Assembly (NCBI GenBank): GCA_027063305.1
Contig: JAMORY010000015.1
Coordinates: forward strand, 1 to 55,266
Length of the DNA: 55,266 bases
Direction of reading: 5' to 3'
Source of the DNA: Sulfurovum sp.
Lineage (GTDB): Bacteria; Campylobacterota; Campylobacteria; Campylobacterales; Sulfurovaceae
The translations under genes were made by a program, and so were the position numbers. Below, one piece after another: positions 17,021-25,902 of this stretch. The stretch's first letter is position 1. Each line of letters opens with the position of its first letter. The notes under the pieces were generated by a model. The model had not been told where the DNA came from. It saw only the letters and a list, made by a program, of their open reading frames with translations, and did no database searches.

Positions 17021-18292
17021 TTAATATCCGATGGTCGCTTCTCTAATTCCAGAGAATATCTGTGCCGTAAGACCGTATGCCGGTGCGGCACACTCCGCAT
17101 GCCCCAACAAACTTCCGTCACCCATCCCGTATGCAGCGAGTGTCGCCTCTACGGGTACCAGTGCCACATCTGCCGCATCCATCGCCTGCATGGTACCTTC
17201 GGTCAACTCCGAGATCGCGTACGGGATCACATCATCCCCTTGACAATGGATCAGGCGTACCGGTGTTTGCGGTGCCCACTGGTAGGTATCGTTGTCCAAC
17301 ATCGCTTCTTTGAACCAATACTCCGGATCGTTAAAGTAATTCTCCACTACCGCAGAGGTAAATAGCCCATCCTCTCCGCTGGTGACCGTTGTCAGCTCAG
17401 GGTCTATCTCCTCACGGGTATATAAGCCGTCAAAGAGTGTCGGCAGCTTGGAAGCATACGGTTCATTGATCAACTCCGTTAAGGGTCTGTTATAGGCGTT
17501 CGCATACGCATACGCCACATCCGCCATGAACGAAGGAACCCCCAATGTATCTGAAAAGAGCACGCCCTGAGCCATCGCATCAAGGGCATAGGGACCTGCC
17601 ATAGGTGCGGCAAGCGTTACTTGCATACTCCCCTCCGCCTCGATCTTCTCCAGTGCTGCCATTGCAGCATAACCGCCTTCGCTATAACCGGTCAAGAAGA
17701 GCTGTCCATTAAGCGGAATGTTATTATCCGCAGCGAACTTTCGTGCCGCTTCAATGAAGTCAACGGTCGCATTCGCTAAAGAGCGCTTCAAGACAAAGGG
17801 ATGATAGTGCCCAAAAGAGTCTCCAAATCCGATATAGTCCGCCTGAAGCGTGACAAAGGCGGTAAGCGAGGTTAAAATGACCGGTGCTCCGTCAGGAGAG
17901 CTTGTATCCAACGCGATCTGTGTCGGTGCCTCTTTATTGGCGAAGATCGTACCATGAGAATCACTCACTACGGAGAAACCGAGCTGTTTGACCACGTCAG
18001 GTACACCTGTAGGTATGACCATCAGACCGGATACGGCAACTTCATTCCCCTCTTCATCGGTCGTGGTATAGGGGATCTTATAGGCTTTATAACCATACAC
18101 CGTGGTATTCTCGTCCACACCGGGAACCCCTTGTTCCAAAAGGCTATACTTGATGCTCTTCCCGTCAAGATCGACCACCACTTCTCCGCCAATGACAGTT
18201 TCGTTCGCAGGCTGAGAGAGGTCGCTACTGCCACATCCGCTTAACCATAACAGTGATGCAACCATCACCCCTCGTATTACCGTTCGTTCCAT
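17021..18292 (-). CDS. Secreted lipase/esterase lipoprotein
   Basis: Start ATG 18292 is chosen because AGGAGG lies 7 bases upstream; a GTG two codons earlier is too close. The product has 423 residues. A lipoprotein signal ends in LWLSGC (Cys20), so it is exported and lipid-anchored. The alpha/beta-hydrolase core has the nucleophile elbow GYSEGGYAA, the acid in HCQGDDVIPY and the His in LGHAECAAP. The oxyanion region SDSHG and the segment ADYIGFGDS match the secretory lipase (LIP) family. It begins the lipid part of the operon, 23 bp after nfo. Confidence 0.85.
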   Translation of the reverse strand: MERTVIRGVMVASLLWLSGCGSSDLSQPANETVIGGEVVVDLDGKSIKYSLLEQGVPGVDENTTVYGYKAYKIPYTTTDEEGNEVAVSGLMVIPTGVPDVVKQLGFSVVSDSHGTIFANKEAPTQIALDTSSPDGAPVILTSLTAFVTLQADYIGFGDSFGHYHPFVLKRSLANATVDFIEAARKFAADNNIPLNGQLFLTGYSEGGYAAMAALEKIEAEGSMQVTLAAPMAGPYALDAMAQGVLFSDTLGVPSFMADVAYAYANAYNRPLTELINEPYASKLPTLFDGLYTREEIDPELTTVTSGEDGLFTSAVVENYFNDPEYWFKEAMLDNDTYQWAPQTPVRLIHCQGDDVIPYAISELTEGTMQAMDAADVALVPVEATLAAYGMGDGSLLGHAECAAPAYGLTAQIFSGIREATIGY

Positions 18293-18315
18293 TTTCACTC
18301 CTCCTTTTGTTAAAA

Positions 18316-19206
18316 TTAAGCTTCTACCAGATCATACAGTGCACGGATCTCTTGTGCCCAGATCTGCTCATCGATCGTCTCCAATACCAACGGGATATCA
18401 TCCATTCTCGGATCGTTCATGATAAACCTGAACGCATCCCAGCCGATCTCTCCCATCCCCAAAGAGTGGTGCCTGTCGACACGCGATCCCAAAGGTGGCT
18501 TGGAGTCGTTGATGTGCATTCCCATCAGGTACTCAAAGCCCACGATACGCCCGAAAGCATCCATTGTCTCGTCGTACGCCTCTTTGGTTCTAAGATCATA
18601 GCCTGAAGTGAACGTATGGCACGTATCCAGACAGACCCCCACACGACGCTTATCTTCGACCTTATCGATCAGGTGTGCCAGATGCTCGAACCGATAACCG
18701 AGGTTGCTTCCCTGTCCCGCCGTATTCTCAATGACAAGCTTGACATCCAGATCGGAGGTTGCTTCTATGGCAAGGTTCATCGACTCGGCAATGACATCCA
18801 GGCAATGCAGCTCCGCCTCCATCAACTTCTCTTCATAGTTCGGATCACGCTTAGGGATCTTGACCAGATGAGAGCCTGGATGAAAGTTCAGCTTGTCCAA
18901 TCCAAGCTGTGCACAACGGCGCAGCTCATCGATGAATGCCTCACGGGATTTTTCAAGCTTCTCTGCTTCAGGATGCCCCAGATTGATCAGGTAGGAGTCA
19001 TGAGGAAGTACGTGCTTGGGGAGTATCCCGCTCTTTTCCAGATTCTCTTTAAATGCGGTAATGGACTTTTCCGTAAGGGGTTTGGCAACCCACTGACGCT
19101 GATTTTTAGTAAAGAGCGCAAAGGCTTTCGCGCCTATTTTCATAGCATTGAGCGGGGCGTTCTCCACACCGCCGCTTGCACTTACGTGTGCACCGACAAA
19201 TTTCAT
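18316..19206 (-). CDS. nfo: Endonuclease IV (AP endonuclease)
   Basis: The protein has 296 residues, slightly longer than E. coli Nfo. It begins [17 protein letters not shown] and shows the metal-binding signatures [64 protein letters not shown] and LVLET. It cuts abasic sites in DNA base-excision repair using three zinc ions. It overlaps the upstream lipoprotein gene by 4 bp. Only 23 bp separate it from the lipase, so the following genes may be read from the same promoter. Confidence 0.96.
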   Translation of the reverse strand: MKFVGAHVSASGGVENAPLNAMKIGAKAFALFTKNQRQWVAKPLTEKSITAFKENLEKSGILPKHVLPHDSYLINLGHPEAEKLEKSREAFIDELRRCAQLGLDKLNFHPGSHLVKIPKRDPNYEEKLMEAELHCLDVIAESMNLAIEATSDLDVKLVIENTAGQGSNLGYRFEHLAHLIDKVEDKRRVGVCLDTCHTFTSGYDLRTKEAYDETMDAFGRIVGFEYLMGMHINDSKPPLGSRVDRHHSLGMGEIGWDAFRFIMNDPRMDDIPLVLETIDEQIWAQEIRALYDLVEA

Positions 19207-19688
19207 TGTTTGATCACCTTGATTTGGATTTTGTTTATTGTATCACGGAAAATAACCCGCTTATTTAAAACACTATAGGAGATATCATATTTCCCCGCCT
19301 TCACGATCGTTTGGGTAAAGCCGTTACGCTTTTGTACCATTCCCTCCCCGTTCATGATCGCCTCTGCCCGGAAAATATGCTCCAACAATGTCGGCGGATA
19401 GTAAGGGCTGAGCATCTCCTTGTTAAAACGTGTCTTATCCATACATGCAAGGAAACTGCTACATATGTGTGTAGGGGTGACATCCAAACGCATGAGTGCT
19501 TGCGCATTGCTGTATATCTCGATACGCAACCGATCCTTCCCCTCATAGATGAACCCCTGATCGGCATATTTGAGCCGAGGACTCTTCCAGACGATAAAAG
19601 CACTCTCCTGCTGTGTGAACTCCGGCTGTTGACACCCACCCAAGATACCCATAAGCAATATAAAAAGCAAAAATTTTAAAAATTTCAC
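19203..19688 (-). CDS. Hypothetical lipoprotein
   Basis: The start is GTG 19688 after AGGGGAATTTTC. The product has 161 residues. A signal peptide ends in the lipobox GILGGC (Cys19). The mature part carries [38 protein letters not shown] and two cysteines in [10 protein letters not shown], which may form a disulfide. The beta-rich pattern recalls LolB-type outer-membrane lipoproteins, but I cannot assign it firmly. It overlaps nfo by 4 bp and is the first gene of the minus-strand series. Confidence 0.75.
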   Translation of the reverse strand: MKFLKFLLFILLMGILGGCQQPEFTQQESAFIVWKSPRLKYADQGFIYEGKDRLRIEIYSNAQALMRLDVTPTHICSSFLACMDKTRFNKEMLSPYYPPTLLEHIFRAEAIMNGEGMVQKRNGFTQTIVKAGKYDISYSVLNKRVIFRDTINKIQIKVIKQ

Positions 19689-19712
19689 GAAAATTCCCCT
19701 GTTTTTTTCAAA

Positions 19713-19718
19713 ATTATA
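19713..19718 (-). promoter_or_regulatory. Probable -10 box for the lipoprotein-nfo unit
   Basis: TATAAT on the minus strand lies 24 bp before the GTG start at 19688. It sits in AT-rich DNA with no clear -35 box. If the genes down to 10829 are one unit, this may be the main promoter. Confidence 0.45.
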
Positions 19719-19751
19719 ACAAATTTAAGAGTTATTTAAGGTGTCTGTTTA

Positions 19752-19757
19752 TATAAT
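19752..19757 (+). promoter_or_regulatory. Probable -10 box for the tRNA cluster
   Basis: TATAAT lies 20 bp before the first tRNA-Glu gene on the plus strand. The -35 region is AT-rich and unremarkable. Confidence 0.5.
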
Positions 19758-19777
19758 TTCGTCCACAAGTTGTTAAC

Positions 19778-19852
19778 GGCCCCTTCATCTAGCGGTTAGG
19801 ATTCATGGTTTTCATCCATGCCACAGGAGTTCGAGTCTCCTAGGGGTCACCA
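19778..19852 (+). tRNA. tRNA-Glu (UUC), copy 1
   Basis: The 75-nt cloverleaf has a 7-bp acceptor stem (GGCCCCT with AGGGGTC), an anticodon stem CATGG/CCATG and loop TTTTCAT, so the anticodon is UUC. The T loop TTCGAGT is normal and CCA is encoded. The gene is identical to the copy 101 bp downstream. Confidence 0.97.
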
Positions 19853-19878
19853 TCTTGTTTTATCTACTTTTTATTGTC

Positions 19879-19953
19879 GGCCCCTTCATCTAGCGGTTAG
19901 GATTCATGGTTTTCATCCATGCCACAGGAGTTCGAGTCTCCTAGGGGTCACCA
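19879..19953 (+). tRNA. tRNA-Glu (UUC), copy 2
   Basis: This gene is base-for-base the same as the tRNA-Glu at 19778-19852, with anticodon UUC and encoded CCA. The flanking sequences differ, so only the mature tRNA is duplicated. Confidence 0.97.
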
Positions 19954-20008
19954 CTTCACACAAATACATTTTACAATTTTAGCATTCGAAATTGAAATAA
20001 ATATGTAT

Positions 20009-20084
20009 GGGTCCTTAGCTCAGCTGGGAGAGCGCTTCGCTGGCAGCGAAGAGGTCGTCGGTTCGATCCCGATAGGATCCACCA
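20009..20084 (+). tRNA. tRNA-Ala (GGC)
   Basis: The 76-nt cloverleaf has anticodon stem CTTCG/CGAAG with loop CTGGCAG, so the anticodon is GGC. The D loop AGCTCAGCTGGGAGAGC and T loop GGTTCGATCCC are typical and CCA is encoded. It ends 1 bp from the convergent dnaG stop codon. Confidence 0.97.
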
Positions 20085-20085
20085 G

Positions 20086-21738
20086 CTACGGCAGTTCGTA
20101 ACTTACCAATATCCCCTTTTTTAACTTCGGTAAGATATCGGTTTTAATCTTCCGTATCCAGTAGACCTTTTGTGATGACGGCATATTTGTATCACGAGGG
20201 ATCATTTTTAGCTTACGTTCATAGTATAACACTAACATCTGTATCAATGCCCTTTCCAACTCCTCCTCGCTCATGACCTTTAAGTTCTCGTCCAGAGCGA
20301 TACCCATAAGGTGTGGATGTTCACGATCTCCTTGGATCAATACACTAAGCAACGGTGCATAGACACCGAACATCTCCACATCCACCACATCGAGTACCAA
20401 GTCGATCAACTCAGGTTTTTCAAGAAGTGTCTTGATGATACTCAGCTGTGCGACATCATCCTTTCTTTGTGTAAAGTTCTCTTTTGCCCGGCTCGGCTGA
20501 GTCTGTGTACCGAACATCGCAGGAGCGATAGAGAGCAGTGTCGCGGCCATCGGGATATAGGCATCCTTGATAATGGGGCTTAGACCGTTCAAGAACTGTC
20601 TGACCACTCCAAATGCCGCCTCTTTGGCACGCGGGTCTTGCAGGTCATAGTTTGCAATGAGCTGTTCGATCACAAACGGGATCAACGCCTTGGCATCACG
20701 CAACAATGCCGAAACCCTCTCACTTTCACCCGCAGCGATCATATCGGCAGGATCCTGCCCGTTAGGAAAAAGCACCACCCCTCCGTCGAATCCTTCATGT
20801 GAGAGCATCTGAGCCGCTTTGAGCGCCGCTTCCACACCTGCCCTGTCACCATCATATGCTAGGATCACCTTAGGTTCACCCTTGCGCAGAAGCGGCAGAT
20901 GTTCACGTGTCAACGCCGTACCCAGCGTCGCTACCGTCTCATTGAAACCTGCCTGATGGAACATAATGACATCCAAATACCCCTCACATACGATCAACCG
21001 CTTCTGTTTATAGATACTCTCCTTGGCAAGATGATATCCGTAAAGCAGTCGCGACTTGTTAAAGAGCTTGGTTTGTGGGGAGTTGATATATTTTGCCGGA
21101 TGGCTTCCCAATGTCCGTCCACCAAAGCCTACCGGAGCACCACTCGCAGAGAAGATAGGAAAGGTCACCCGCTCTACCAGTCTGGCATAGTAACCGCCAT
21201 CCTCTCCTTTGGCAAGTATCCCCGCTTCGACCGCTTGAGGCTTAGGAAGTGATGCCGCATCCAAAAAACGCATGACAGAACGGCCATCCGGCACATACCC
21301 GATACCGAAGCGTTCAATGGAGTTTTGCGAGATACCGCGTGAACGTAAATAGTCTTTAGCTCCTTCATGATGTTCAAGGTTCTTGACATACCAGCGCTGC
21401 ACTGCTTCAAGCACACGCTTTGCATCGGAATAGTCAGAGCTTCCTTTGGTATAGTTCAGCGAGAAGTTGAACATCGCAGCAAGCTTCTCTATGGCTTCAG
21501 GGTATGTGAGCTTCTCCAGCTCCATCACGAACTTAATGGCATCACCTCCGACCCCACATCCGAAACAGTGATAGATCTGTTTTGAAGGGCTTACGACGAA
21601 CGAGGGGGTCTTCTCTCCGTGAAAAGGGCAGTTCGCCTTGTAGTTCGCTCCTGCCTTTTTCAGCTCGATATAGTTGCCGACCACATCGACGATATCGATC
21701 GTACTCTTTAACGACTCTATCGACGCACTATCGATCAT
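20086..21738 (-). CDS. dnaG: DNA primase
   Basis: Start ATG 21738 gives the usual N terminus MIDSASIESLKSTIDIVDVV. A longer frame from 21816 is unlikely because a -10 box lies at its very start. The product has 550 residues. The zinc-ribbon motif (CPFHGEKTPSF, then YHCFGCGVGGD) is at about 35-65. The TOPRIM core has LIVCEGYLDVIM and ILAYDGDRAG. The C-terminal part (about 420-550) should bind DnaB helicase. The neighbours TPR protein, rnhA, rnc and aroC match the order in Campylobacter. Confidence 0.96.
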   Translation of the reverse strand: MIDSASIESLKSTIDIVDVVGNYIELKKAGANYKANCPFHGEKTPSFVVSPSKQIYHCFGCGVGGDAIKFVMELEKLTYPEAIEKLAAMFNFSLNYTKGSSDYSDAKRVLEAVQRWYVKNLEHHEGAKDYLRSRGISQNSIERFGIGYVPDGRSVMRFLDAASLPKPQAVEAGILAKGEDGGYYARLVERVTFPIFSASGAPVGFGGRTLGSHPAKYINSPQTKLFNKSRLLYGYHLAKESIYKQKRLIVCEGYLDVIMFHQAGFNETVATLGTALTREHLPLLRKGEPKVILAYDGDRAGVEAALKAAQMLSHEGFDGGVVLFPNGQDPADMIAAGESERVSALLRDAKALIPFVIEQLIANYDLQDPRAKEAAFGVVRQFLNGLSPIIKDAYIPMAATLLSIAPAMFGTQTQPSRAKENFTQRKDDVAQLSIIKTLLEKPELIDLVLDVVDVEMFGVYAPLLSVLIQGDREHPHLMGIALDENLKVMSEEELERALIQMLVLYYERKLKMIPRDTNMPSSQKVYWIRKIKTDILPKLKKGILVSYELP

Positions 21739-21826
21739 GCAACATCCATTCTTGCCATAGACGAATTTCAGATGAACAGCAGCGATAGAAAAGGTGCTTA
21801 GGATACGTTTGATCAATCATAACGAT

Positions 21827-21832
21827 ATTATA
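21827..21832 (-). promoter_or_regulatory. Probable -10 box of dnaG
   Basis: TATAAT on the minus strand would start RNA near 21820, giving an ~80-nt leader before ATG 21738. It lies only 10 bp from a plus-strand TATAAT, so the two promoters overlap back to back. Confidence 0.5.
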
Positions 21833-21842
21833 TCGAATTTGG

Positions 21843-21848
21843 TATAAT
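21843..21848 (+). promoter_or_regulatory. Probable -10 box of the LapB-like gene
   Basis: TATAAT on the plus strand lies 195 bp before ATG 22039. A transcript from here would carry both heptamer arrays and both hairpins of the leader. No strong -35 box is visible. Confidence 0.5.
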
Positions 21849-21856
21849 CCAACATA

Positions 21857-21908
<52 letters not shown>

Positions 21909-21952
21909 CTGAGGAATGAAAATTGAAAAAAAATACTCTCTATCCAATAAAA

Positions 21953-21969
21953 GCACAACAAAGTTGTGC
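21953..21969. repeat. Inverted repeat in the LapB-like leader
   Basis: GCACAAC and GTTGTGC form a perfect 7-bp stem around a 3-base loop. It lies between the two heptamer arrays and has no T run, so it is not an obvious terminator. Confidence 0.6.
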
Positions 21970-21976
21970 ATACCAA

Positions 21977-22007
21977 CACTATTCACTATTCACTATTCAC
22001 TATTCAC
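21977..22007 (+). repeat. Heptamer array CACTATT, 31 bp
   Basis: Four perfect CACTATT units plus CAC. It is a different heptamer from the GATGAAT array 70 bp upstream and directly abuts the start-codon hairpin. Confidence 0.95.
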
Positions 22008-22045
22008 GCTCCATTAACAGCTCCGAAAGGAGCCGTTAATGGAGC
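22008..22045 (+). promoter_or_regulatory. Hairpin covering the ribosome-binding site and start codon
   Basis: Two 17-base arms (22008-22024 and 22029-22045) pair at 16 positions around the tetraloop GAAA. The right arm contains both the GGAG ribosome-binding site and ATG 22039. In RNA this would hide the start of the LapB-like gene, so it may control translation. Confidence 0.7.
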
Positions 22046-23082
22046 ACATTCTTCCCGCTTACAACGATCCTCTTTTCAGTATTCTGCTTATTATCACCAC
22101 AGGACTTGTCATTGCACTGGCAACCTATGGATGGGGACTGTATAAACAGCAAAAAGAGGCGACCAATCTTCTGAACTTCCTTGATAAGTTCGACAGTGCC
22201 GAGTGTGTGCTCGATACGGCGAACATGCCATTTGAGAGCCATATGTTCAAACCTTTGACCCTTCTTGCAAAGGCATTTGAGAACTCTGGCGAATACCATA
22301 AGGCCATCAGTATCTACCTCTATCTTATCAAAAACGCTGAGCATGATGCTACCAAGACAGAATTGATGGAGCGTCTGGGAACGACCTATCTACATGCAGG
22401 CTTCTTGGAGCGTGCCAAAAGTATTTATGTAGAGATATTGCGTAAAAAGCCCCGAAGTAGAAAAGTACTCTATGAACTGGGTGTCGTCTATGAGATGATG
22501 CATGAGTACACCAAAGCACAAGAGGTCATTGAACCCCTACGCTTACTGGGGGAAGAGACCCATGCACTACAGGACTTCCTCGAACTCTCGAAGATCAATG
22601 CCGACAGACACCATAGCAGTGAAGAGAAGATCGCGAAACTCCTGTCACTGCTAGAGAAGAACCCTTTGCTCTACCGTGAGATCATCGCTTCACTACTGCG
22701 ACTTGATACCCGCGTAGCTTGGGAGCATATCGATCCTAAACGCATGAAAGAGATCCTCGACATCCTCTGGTTCTTACCCAATTCACAACTCGATTTAGAT
22801 ATAATTTCGTCCAATACACAGCTGAGTACGCTCTACTATGCAAAAGGGTATCTGCAAAAGCCGATGGCACAAAGCGGTATCTTCTCGCTGGATATGATCG
22901 CCAAGGCCAGAGAGAATGGTTGTGAAAGTGCGGACCTTCAATTCTCTTACCTGTGTAAAAAATGTAAACAGAGCTTTCCCGTATCGTTCAAACGGTGCCC
23001 GAACTGTATGGCGATACACTCTGTAGAAGTCGAGGAACAGATTGCAAAAGCAAGTACGCAAACGTATCACTCTCTACTCTGA
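22039..23082 (+). CDS. LapB-like TPR protein with zinc ribbon
   Basis: The protein has 347 residues. An N-terminal membrane segment (about 12-33) is followed by TPR-like helix pairs (about 70-200; for example GEYHKAISIYLYLIKN, GFLERAKSIYVEILRKKPRSRKVLY). A C-terminal rubredoxin-like zinc ribbon has Cys pairs in LCKKC and CPNC (about 308-325). This order of anchor, TPR and metal ribbon is that of LapB/YciM, which controls LpxC and lipopolysaccharide level in E. coli. The gene occupies the place of the conserved protein between dnaG and rnhA in Campylobacter. Its 3' end overlaps rnhA by 41 bp. Confidence 0.8.
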   Translation: MEHILPAYNDPLFSILLIITTGLVIALATYGWGLYKQQKEATNLLNFLDKFDSAECVLDTANMPFESHMFKPLTLLAKAFENSGEYHKAISIYLYLIKNAEHDATKTELMERLGTTYLHAGFLERAKSIYVEILRKKPRSRKVLYELGVVYEMMHEYTKAQEVIEPLRLLGEETHALQDFLELSKINADRHHSSEEKIAKLLSLLEKNPLLYREIIASLLRLDTRVAWEHIDPKRMKEILDILWFLPNSQLDLDIISSNTQLSTLYYAKGYLQKPMAQSGIFSLDMIAKARENGCESADLQFSYLCKKCKQSFPVSFKRCPNCMAIHSVEVEEQIAKASTQTYHSLL

Positions 23083-23488
23083 CGGTTCCAGTCTCGGTAA
23101 TCCCGGTCCCGGGGGCTACGGTGGTATTTTGGAGTATAACGGACATACCAAAGAGTACAGCGGTGCAGAACCCTACACCACCAACAACCGTATGGAGCTT
23201 CGCGGGGTCATCGAAGGGCTCAAGCTCCTCAAAGAGCCGTGTGAGGTCGAAGTGGTCTCAGACAGCTCCTACGTTATCAAAGCGATCAATGAATGGCTTG
23301 AAGGGTGGGTACGTAAAGACTTCAAGAAGGTCAAGAACCCCGATCTCTGGAGAGAGTACCTTGAAGTATCCTCACCCCATACCATACACGGGACATGGGT
23401 ACGCGGACACGACGGCCATCCGCAGAATGAACGCTGCGACAAACTGGCACGCCAAGAAGCCGAGCGTATCAAGGCTTCGACACTCTAG
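23042..23488 (+). CDS. rnhA: Ribonuclease HI
   Basis: The start is TTG 23042 with GAGG six bases upstream, inside the preceding gene. The product has 148 residues. The catalytic acids are seen in LYSDGSSLGNPGPGG (Asp14), NNRMELRGVIEGL (Glu), VVSDSSYVIKAI (Asp) and NERCDKLA (Asp), with the His loop VRGHDGHPQ. It degrades RNA in RNA-DNA hybrids. A second RNase H gene (rnhB) is 1.9 kb downstream. Confidence 0.95.
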   Translation: MQKQVRKRITLYSDGSSLGNPGPGGYGGILEYNGHTKEYSGAEPYTTNNRMELRGVIEGLKLLKEPCEVEVVSDSSYVIKAINEWLEGWVRKDFKKVKNPDLWREYLEVSSPHTIHGTWVRGHDGHPQNERCDKLARQEAERIKASTL

Positions 23489-23510
23489 GCCACCTGCTGG
23501 CATAAACACT

Positions 23511-23529
23511 CCCTGAGCTTGTCGAAGGG
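23511..23529. repeat. Short dispersed repeat between rnhA and rnc
   Basis: CCCTGAGCTTGTCGAAGGG is an imperfect palindrome. Its complement contains TTCGACAAGCTCAG, an intergenic repeat found in many unrelated bacterial genomes. Only one copy is seen in this window. Confidence 0.55.
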
Positions 23530-23554
23530 AAACTAAAACAATAGGAGAAGATAG

Positions 23555-24226
23555 ATGACAGACTACAGTCAACTCGAAAAACGACTGAACTATACGTTTA
23601 AAGATAAGCAATTGATTATTGAGGCTTTAACCCACAAAAGTTATAAAAAGCCTTACAATAATGAGCGGCTTGAGTTCTTGGGAGATGCCGTGCTCGACCT
23701 CATTGTCGGCGAGTACCTCTTTAGCAAATTCCCAAACTCCAATGAAGGGATACTCTCAAAGATCCGCGCCTCACTGGTCAACGAGAGCGGTTTTACCCTG
23801 CTTGCAAGAGCCATTAACCTCGGAGAGTACATCTATCTCTCCGCAGCAGAAGAGAACAACAACGGACGTAACAAACCCTCTCTGCTCTCCAATGCCTTCG
23901 AAGCGGTCATCGGTGCCATCTACCTAGAAGCAGGCTTGGAGAAAGCGAAAGATATCTCTATCGCCTTGCTTGAAGAGGCGCATCCGAAGATCGACCTCGA
24001 TTCTCTCTCGAAAGATTACAAAACAGCCCTGCAAGAGCTAACACAGGCAACACACGGTGTCACCCCTAACTATGAACTTCTCGGTGCTTCTGGTCCTGAC
24101 CATAAAAAAGAGTTTGAGATCGCCGTAACGCTCAACGATGAGACCATCGCGACAGCCAAAGGCAAAAGCAAAAAAGAGGCGCAACAAAAAGCGGCGCAGA
24201 TCGCACTGGAGGCACTGAAAAAATGA
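23555..24226 (+). CDS. rnc: Ribonuclease III
   Basis: The protein has 223 residues. The endonuclease domain carries the signature [21 protein letters not shown] and the second acidic motif [16 protein letters not shown] double-stranded-RNA-binding domain (about 155-222) has [10 protein letters not shown] and ends [20 protein letters not shown]. It processes rRNA precursors and other duplex RNA. AATAGGAGAAGATAG precedes the ATG, and the stop overlaps aroC by 4 bp. Confidence 0.97.
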   Translation: MTDYSQLEKRLNYTFKDKQLIIEALTHKSYKKPYNNERLEFLGDAVLDLIVGEYLFSKFPNSNEGILSKIRASLVNESGFTLLARAINLGEYIYLSAAEENNNGRNKPSLLSNAFEAVIGAIYLEAGLEKAKDISIALLEEAHPKIDLDSLSKDYKTALQELTQATHGVTPNYELLGASGPDHKKEFEIAVTLNDETIATAKGKSKKEAQQKAAQIALEALKK

Positions 24227-25299
24227 ATACGTTCGGAAAAAGATTAACCCTGACCACCTTTGGAGAGTCACACGGAAAAGCGATCGGGTGTATTTTAGAC
24301 GGTGTTCCTGCGGGACTCAAGATCGACGAAGCTTTCATCCAATCCGAGCTTGACCGCCGTAAACCCGGAAAAAGCAAACTTGAGACAGGGCGCAAAGAGG
24401 ATGATAAGGTTGAGATACTCTCCGGTGTCTTTGAGGGGGTCTCGACCGGTACCCCCATTGCAATGGTGATCTTCAACACTAACCAGAAATCTAAAGACTA
24501 CGACAATGTCAAAGACCTCTTCCGTCCAGGACACGCCGACTTTACCTACTTTCATAAGTATGGACTGCGCGATTACCGCGGTGGAGGACGAAGTTCGGCC
24601 AGAGAGACCGCTGCACGTGTAGCAGGCGGTGCCATTGCCAAACTAATGCTCAAAACCATCGGTATAGAGATACAAAGCGGACTGTGCGAAGTAGATGGTA
24701 TTAAAGCAGAGACCATCGACTTTACCCATGCCAAAACATCCAAGCTGTATGCCCTCGACCCAAATAAAGAGAAGGCACAAGAAGAAGCCGTGCTTGCAGC
24801 CAAAGAAGCACACGACTCCGTAGGCGGTGTCGTACTTACGATTGCTACAGGCGTACCTATCGGACTGGGTGAACCGCTCTACTACAAACTTGATGCCGTG
24901 CTTGCCGATGCAATGATGGGCATCAATGCCGCCAAAGCCGTCGAGATCGGCGACGGTGTGGCAAGTACCCATCTTAAAGGAAGCCAGAACAACGATGAGA
25001 TCACTCCTGAGGGCTTTAAAAGCAACCATGCGGGAGGAACACTAGGCGGCATCAGTAACGGTGACACCATTATCGTCAAGACCCACTTCAAGCCGACCCC
25101 AAGCATCTTCCAAGAGCAAGACACCATCACCACATCCAACGAGCCGGTCAAGTGTAACCTCAAAGGGAGACACGACCCGTGTGTGGCTATTCGCGGTGCG
25201 GTCGTGACCGAAGCGATGATGGCACTGGTACTTGCCGATATGACCCTGCTGAACATGGGTCGCAAGCTGGAACACCTCACTTCTCTTTACAATGATTAA
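24223..25299 (+). CDS. aroC: Chorismate synthase
   Basis: The protein has 358 residues. The family signatures are [52 protein letters not shown] and [23 protein letters not shown]. It makes chorismate from EPSP with reduced FMN, the last step of the shikimate pathway. It overlaps rnc by 4 bp, the same arrangement as in Campylobacter. Confidence 0.97.
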   Translation: MNTFGKRLTLTTFGESHGKAIGCILDGVPAGLKIDEAFIQSELDRRKPGKSKLETGRKEDDKVEILSGVFEGVSTGTPIAMVIFNTNQKSKDYDNVKDLFRPGHADFTYFHKYGLRDYRGGGRSSARETAARVAGGAIAKLMLKTIGIEIQSGLCEVDGIKAETIDFTHAKTSKLYALDPNKEKAQEEAVLAAKEAHDSVGGVVLTIATGVPIGLGEPLYYKLDAVLADAMMGINAAKAVEIGDGVASTHLKGSQNNDEITPEGFKSNHAGGTLGGISNGDTIIVKTHFKPTPSIFQEQDTITTSNEPVKCNLKGRHDPCVAIRGAVVTEAMMALVLADMTLLNMGRKLEHLTSLYND

Positions 25300-25305
25300 G
25301 GCGTC

Positions 25306-25319
25306 GGGACTTTAGTCCC
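25306..25319. terminator. Hairpin between convergent aroC and rnhB
   Basis: GGGACT and AGTCCC pair around TT. It is the only hairpin in the 42 bp between the two stops. It has no T run, so intrinsic termination is uncertain. Confidence 0.4.
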
Positions 25320-25341
25320 TTATCCATATATCGCACTCCCG

Positions 25342-25902
25342 TCAAAAGAGCGTCGGCTCATCCAAGCCTTTGACCCGGAATGTCTTTCTGTGCACAGGGC
25401 AACGACCATGCGTCACCAACGCTTCGATATGCGCTTTGGTACCATACCCCTTATGCTTCTCAAAGCCATATACAGGATAACGCTTCGCCATCTCTACCAT
25501 CTCTCTGTCTCGTGTCACTTTTGCCAAAATACTCGCCGCACTCACTTCTGCCACTTTGTCATCGGCTTTGACCATGGTCTCAATATTGTCAACCCCAAAG
25601 GTACTGTTGCCATCAAAGAGGTAGTGACACTCTGGCAGTGCTTTCTGTATTGCTTTGAGCCCCGCTTGTAAACACTTCGATATCCCCATCTCATCGATCT
25701 GCTGTGCAGAGAAGGTGACAATATGATGTTGACTCCGCTCAAGCACCAAAGGGAAAAGTGCTTCTCTCTTTTTTTCCGTCAACTTTTTAGAATCCATCAG
25801 TCCGTCAAGCTCTTCTGTCAACACTACACCGGCTATTACAAGCGAACCTGCCAAGGGTCCACGTCCTGCCTCATCTATGCCGCATAACGGTTTACGCTCC
25901 AT
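25342..25902 (-). CDS. rnhB: Ribonuclease HII
   Basis: The protein has 186 residues. The N-terminal motif CGIDEAGRGPLAGSLVIAGVVL holds the catalytic Asp-Glu pair. LTEKKREALF and SAASILAKVTRDREM are further family motifs. It removes ribonucleotides from DNA. The start lies 11 bp inside the recQ gene, so the two are probably co-translated. Confidence 0.96.
   Translation of the reverse strand: MERKPLCGIDEAGRGPLAGSLVIAGVVLTEELDGLMDSKKLTEKKREALFPLVLERSQHHIVTFSAQQIDEMGISKCLQAGLKAIQKALPECHYLFDGNSTFGVDNIETMVKADDKVAEVSAASILAKVTRDREMVEMAKRYPVYGFEKHKGYGTKAHIEALVTHGRCPVHRKTFRVKGLDEPTLF

Noticed and set aside
20086-21816. Longer DnaG start at 21816
   Set aside because: The extra 26 residues are not DnaG-like and the probable -10 box would leave almost no leader.
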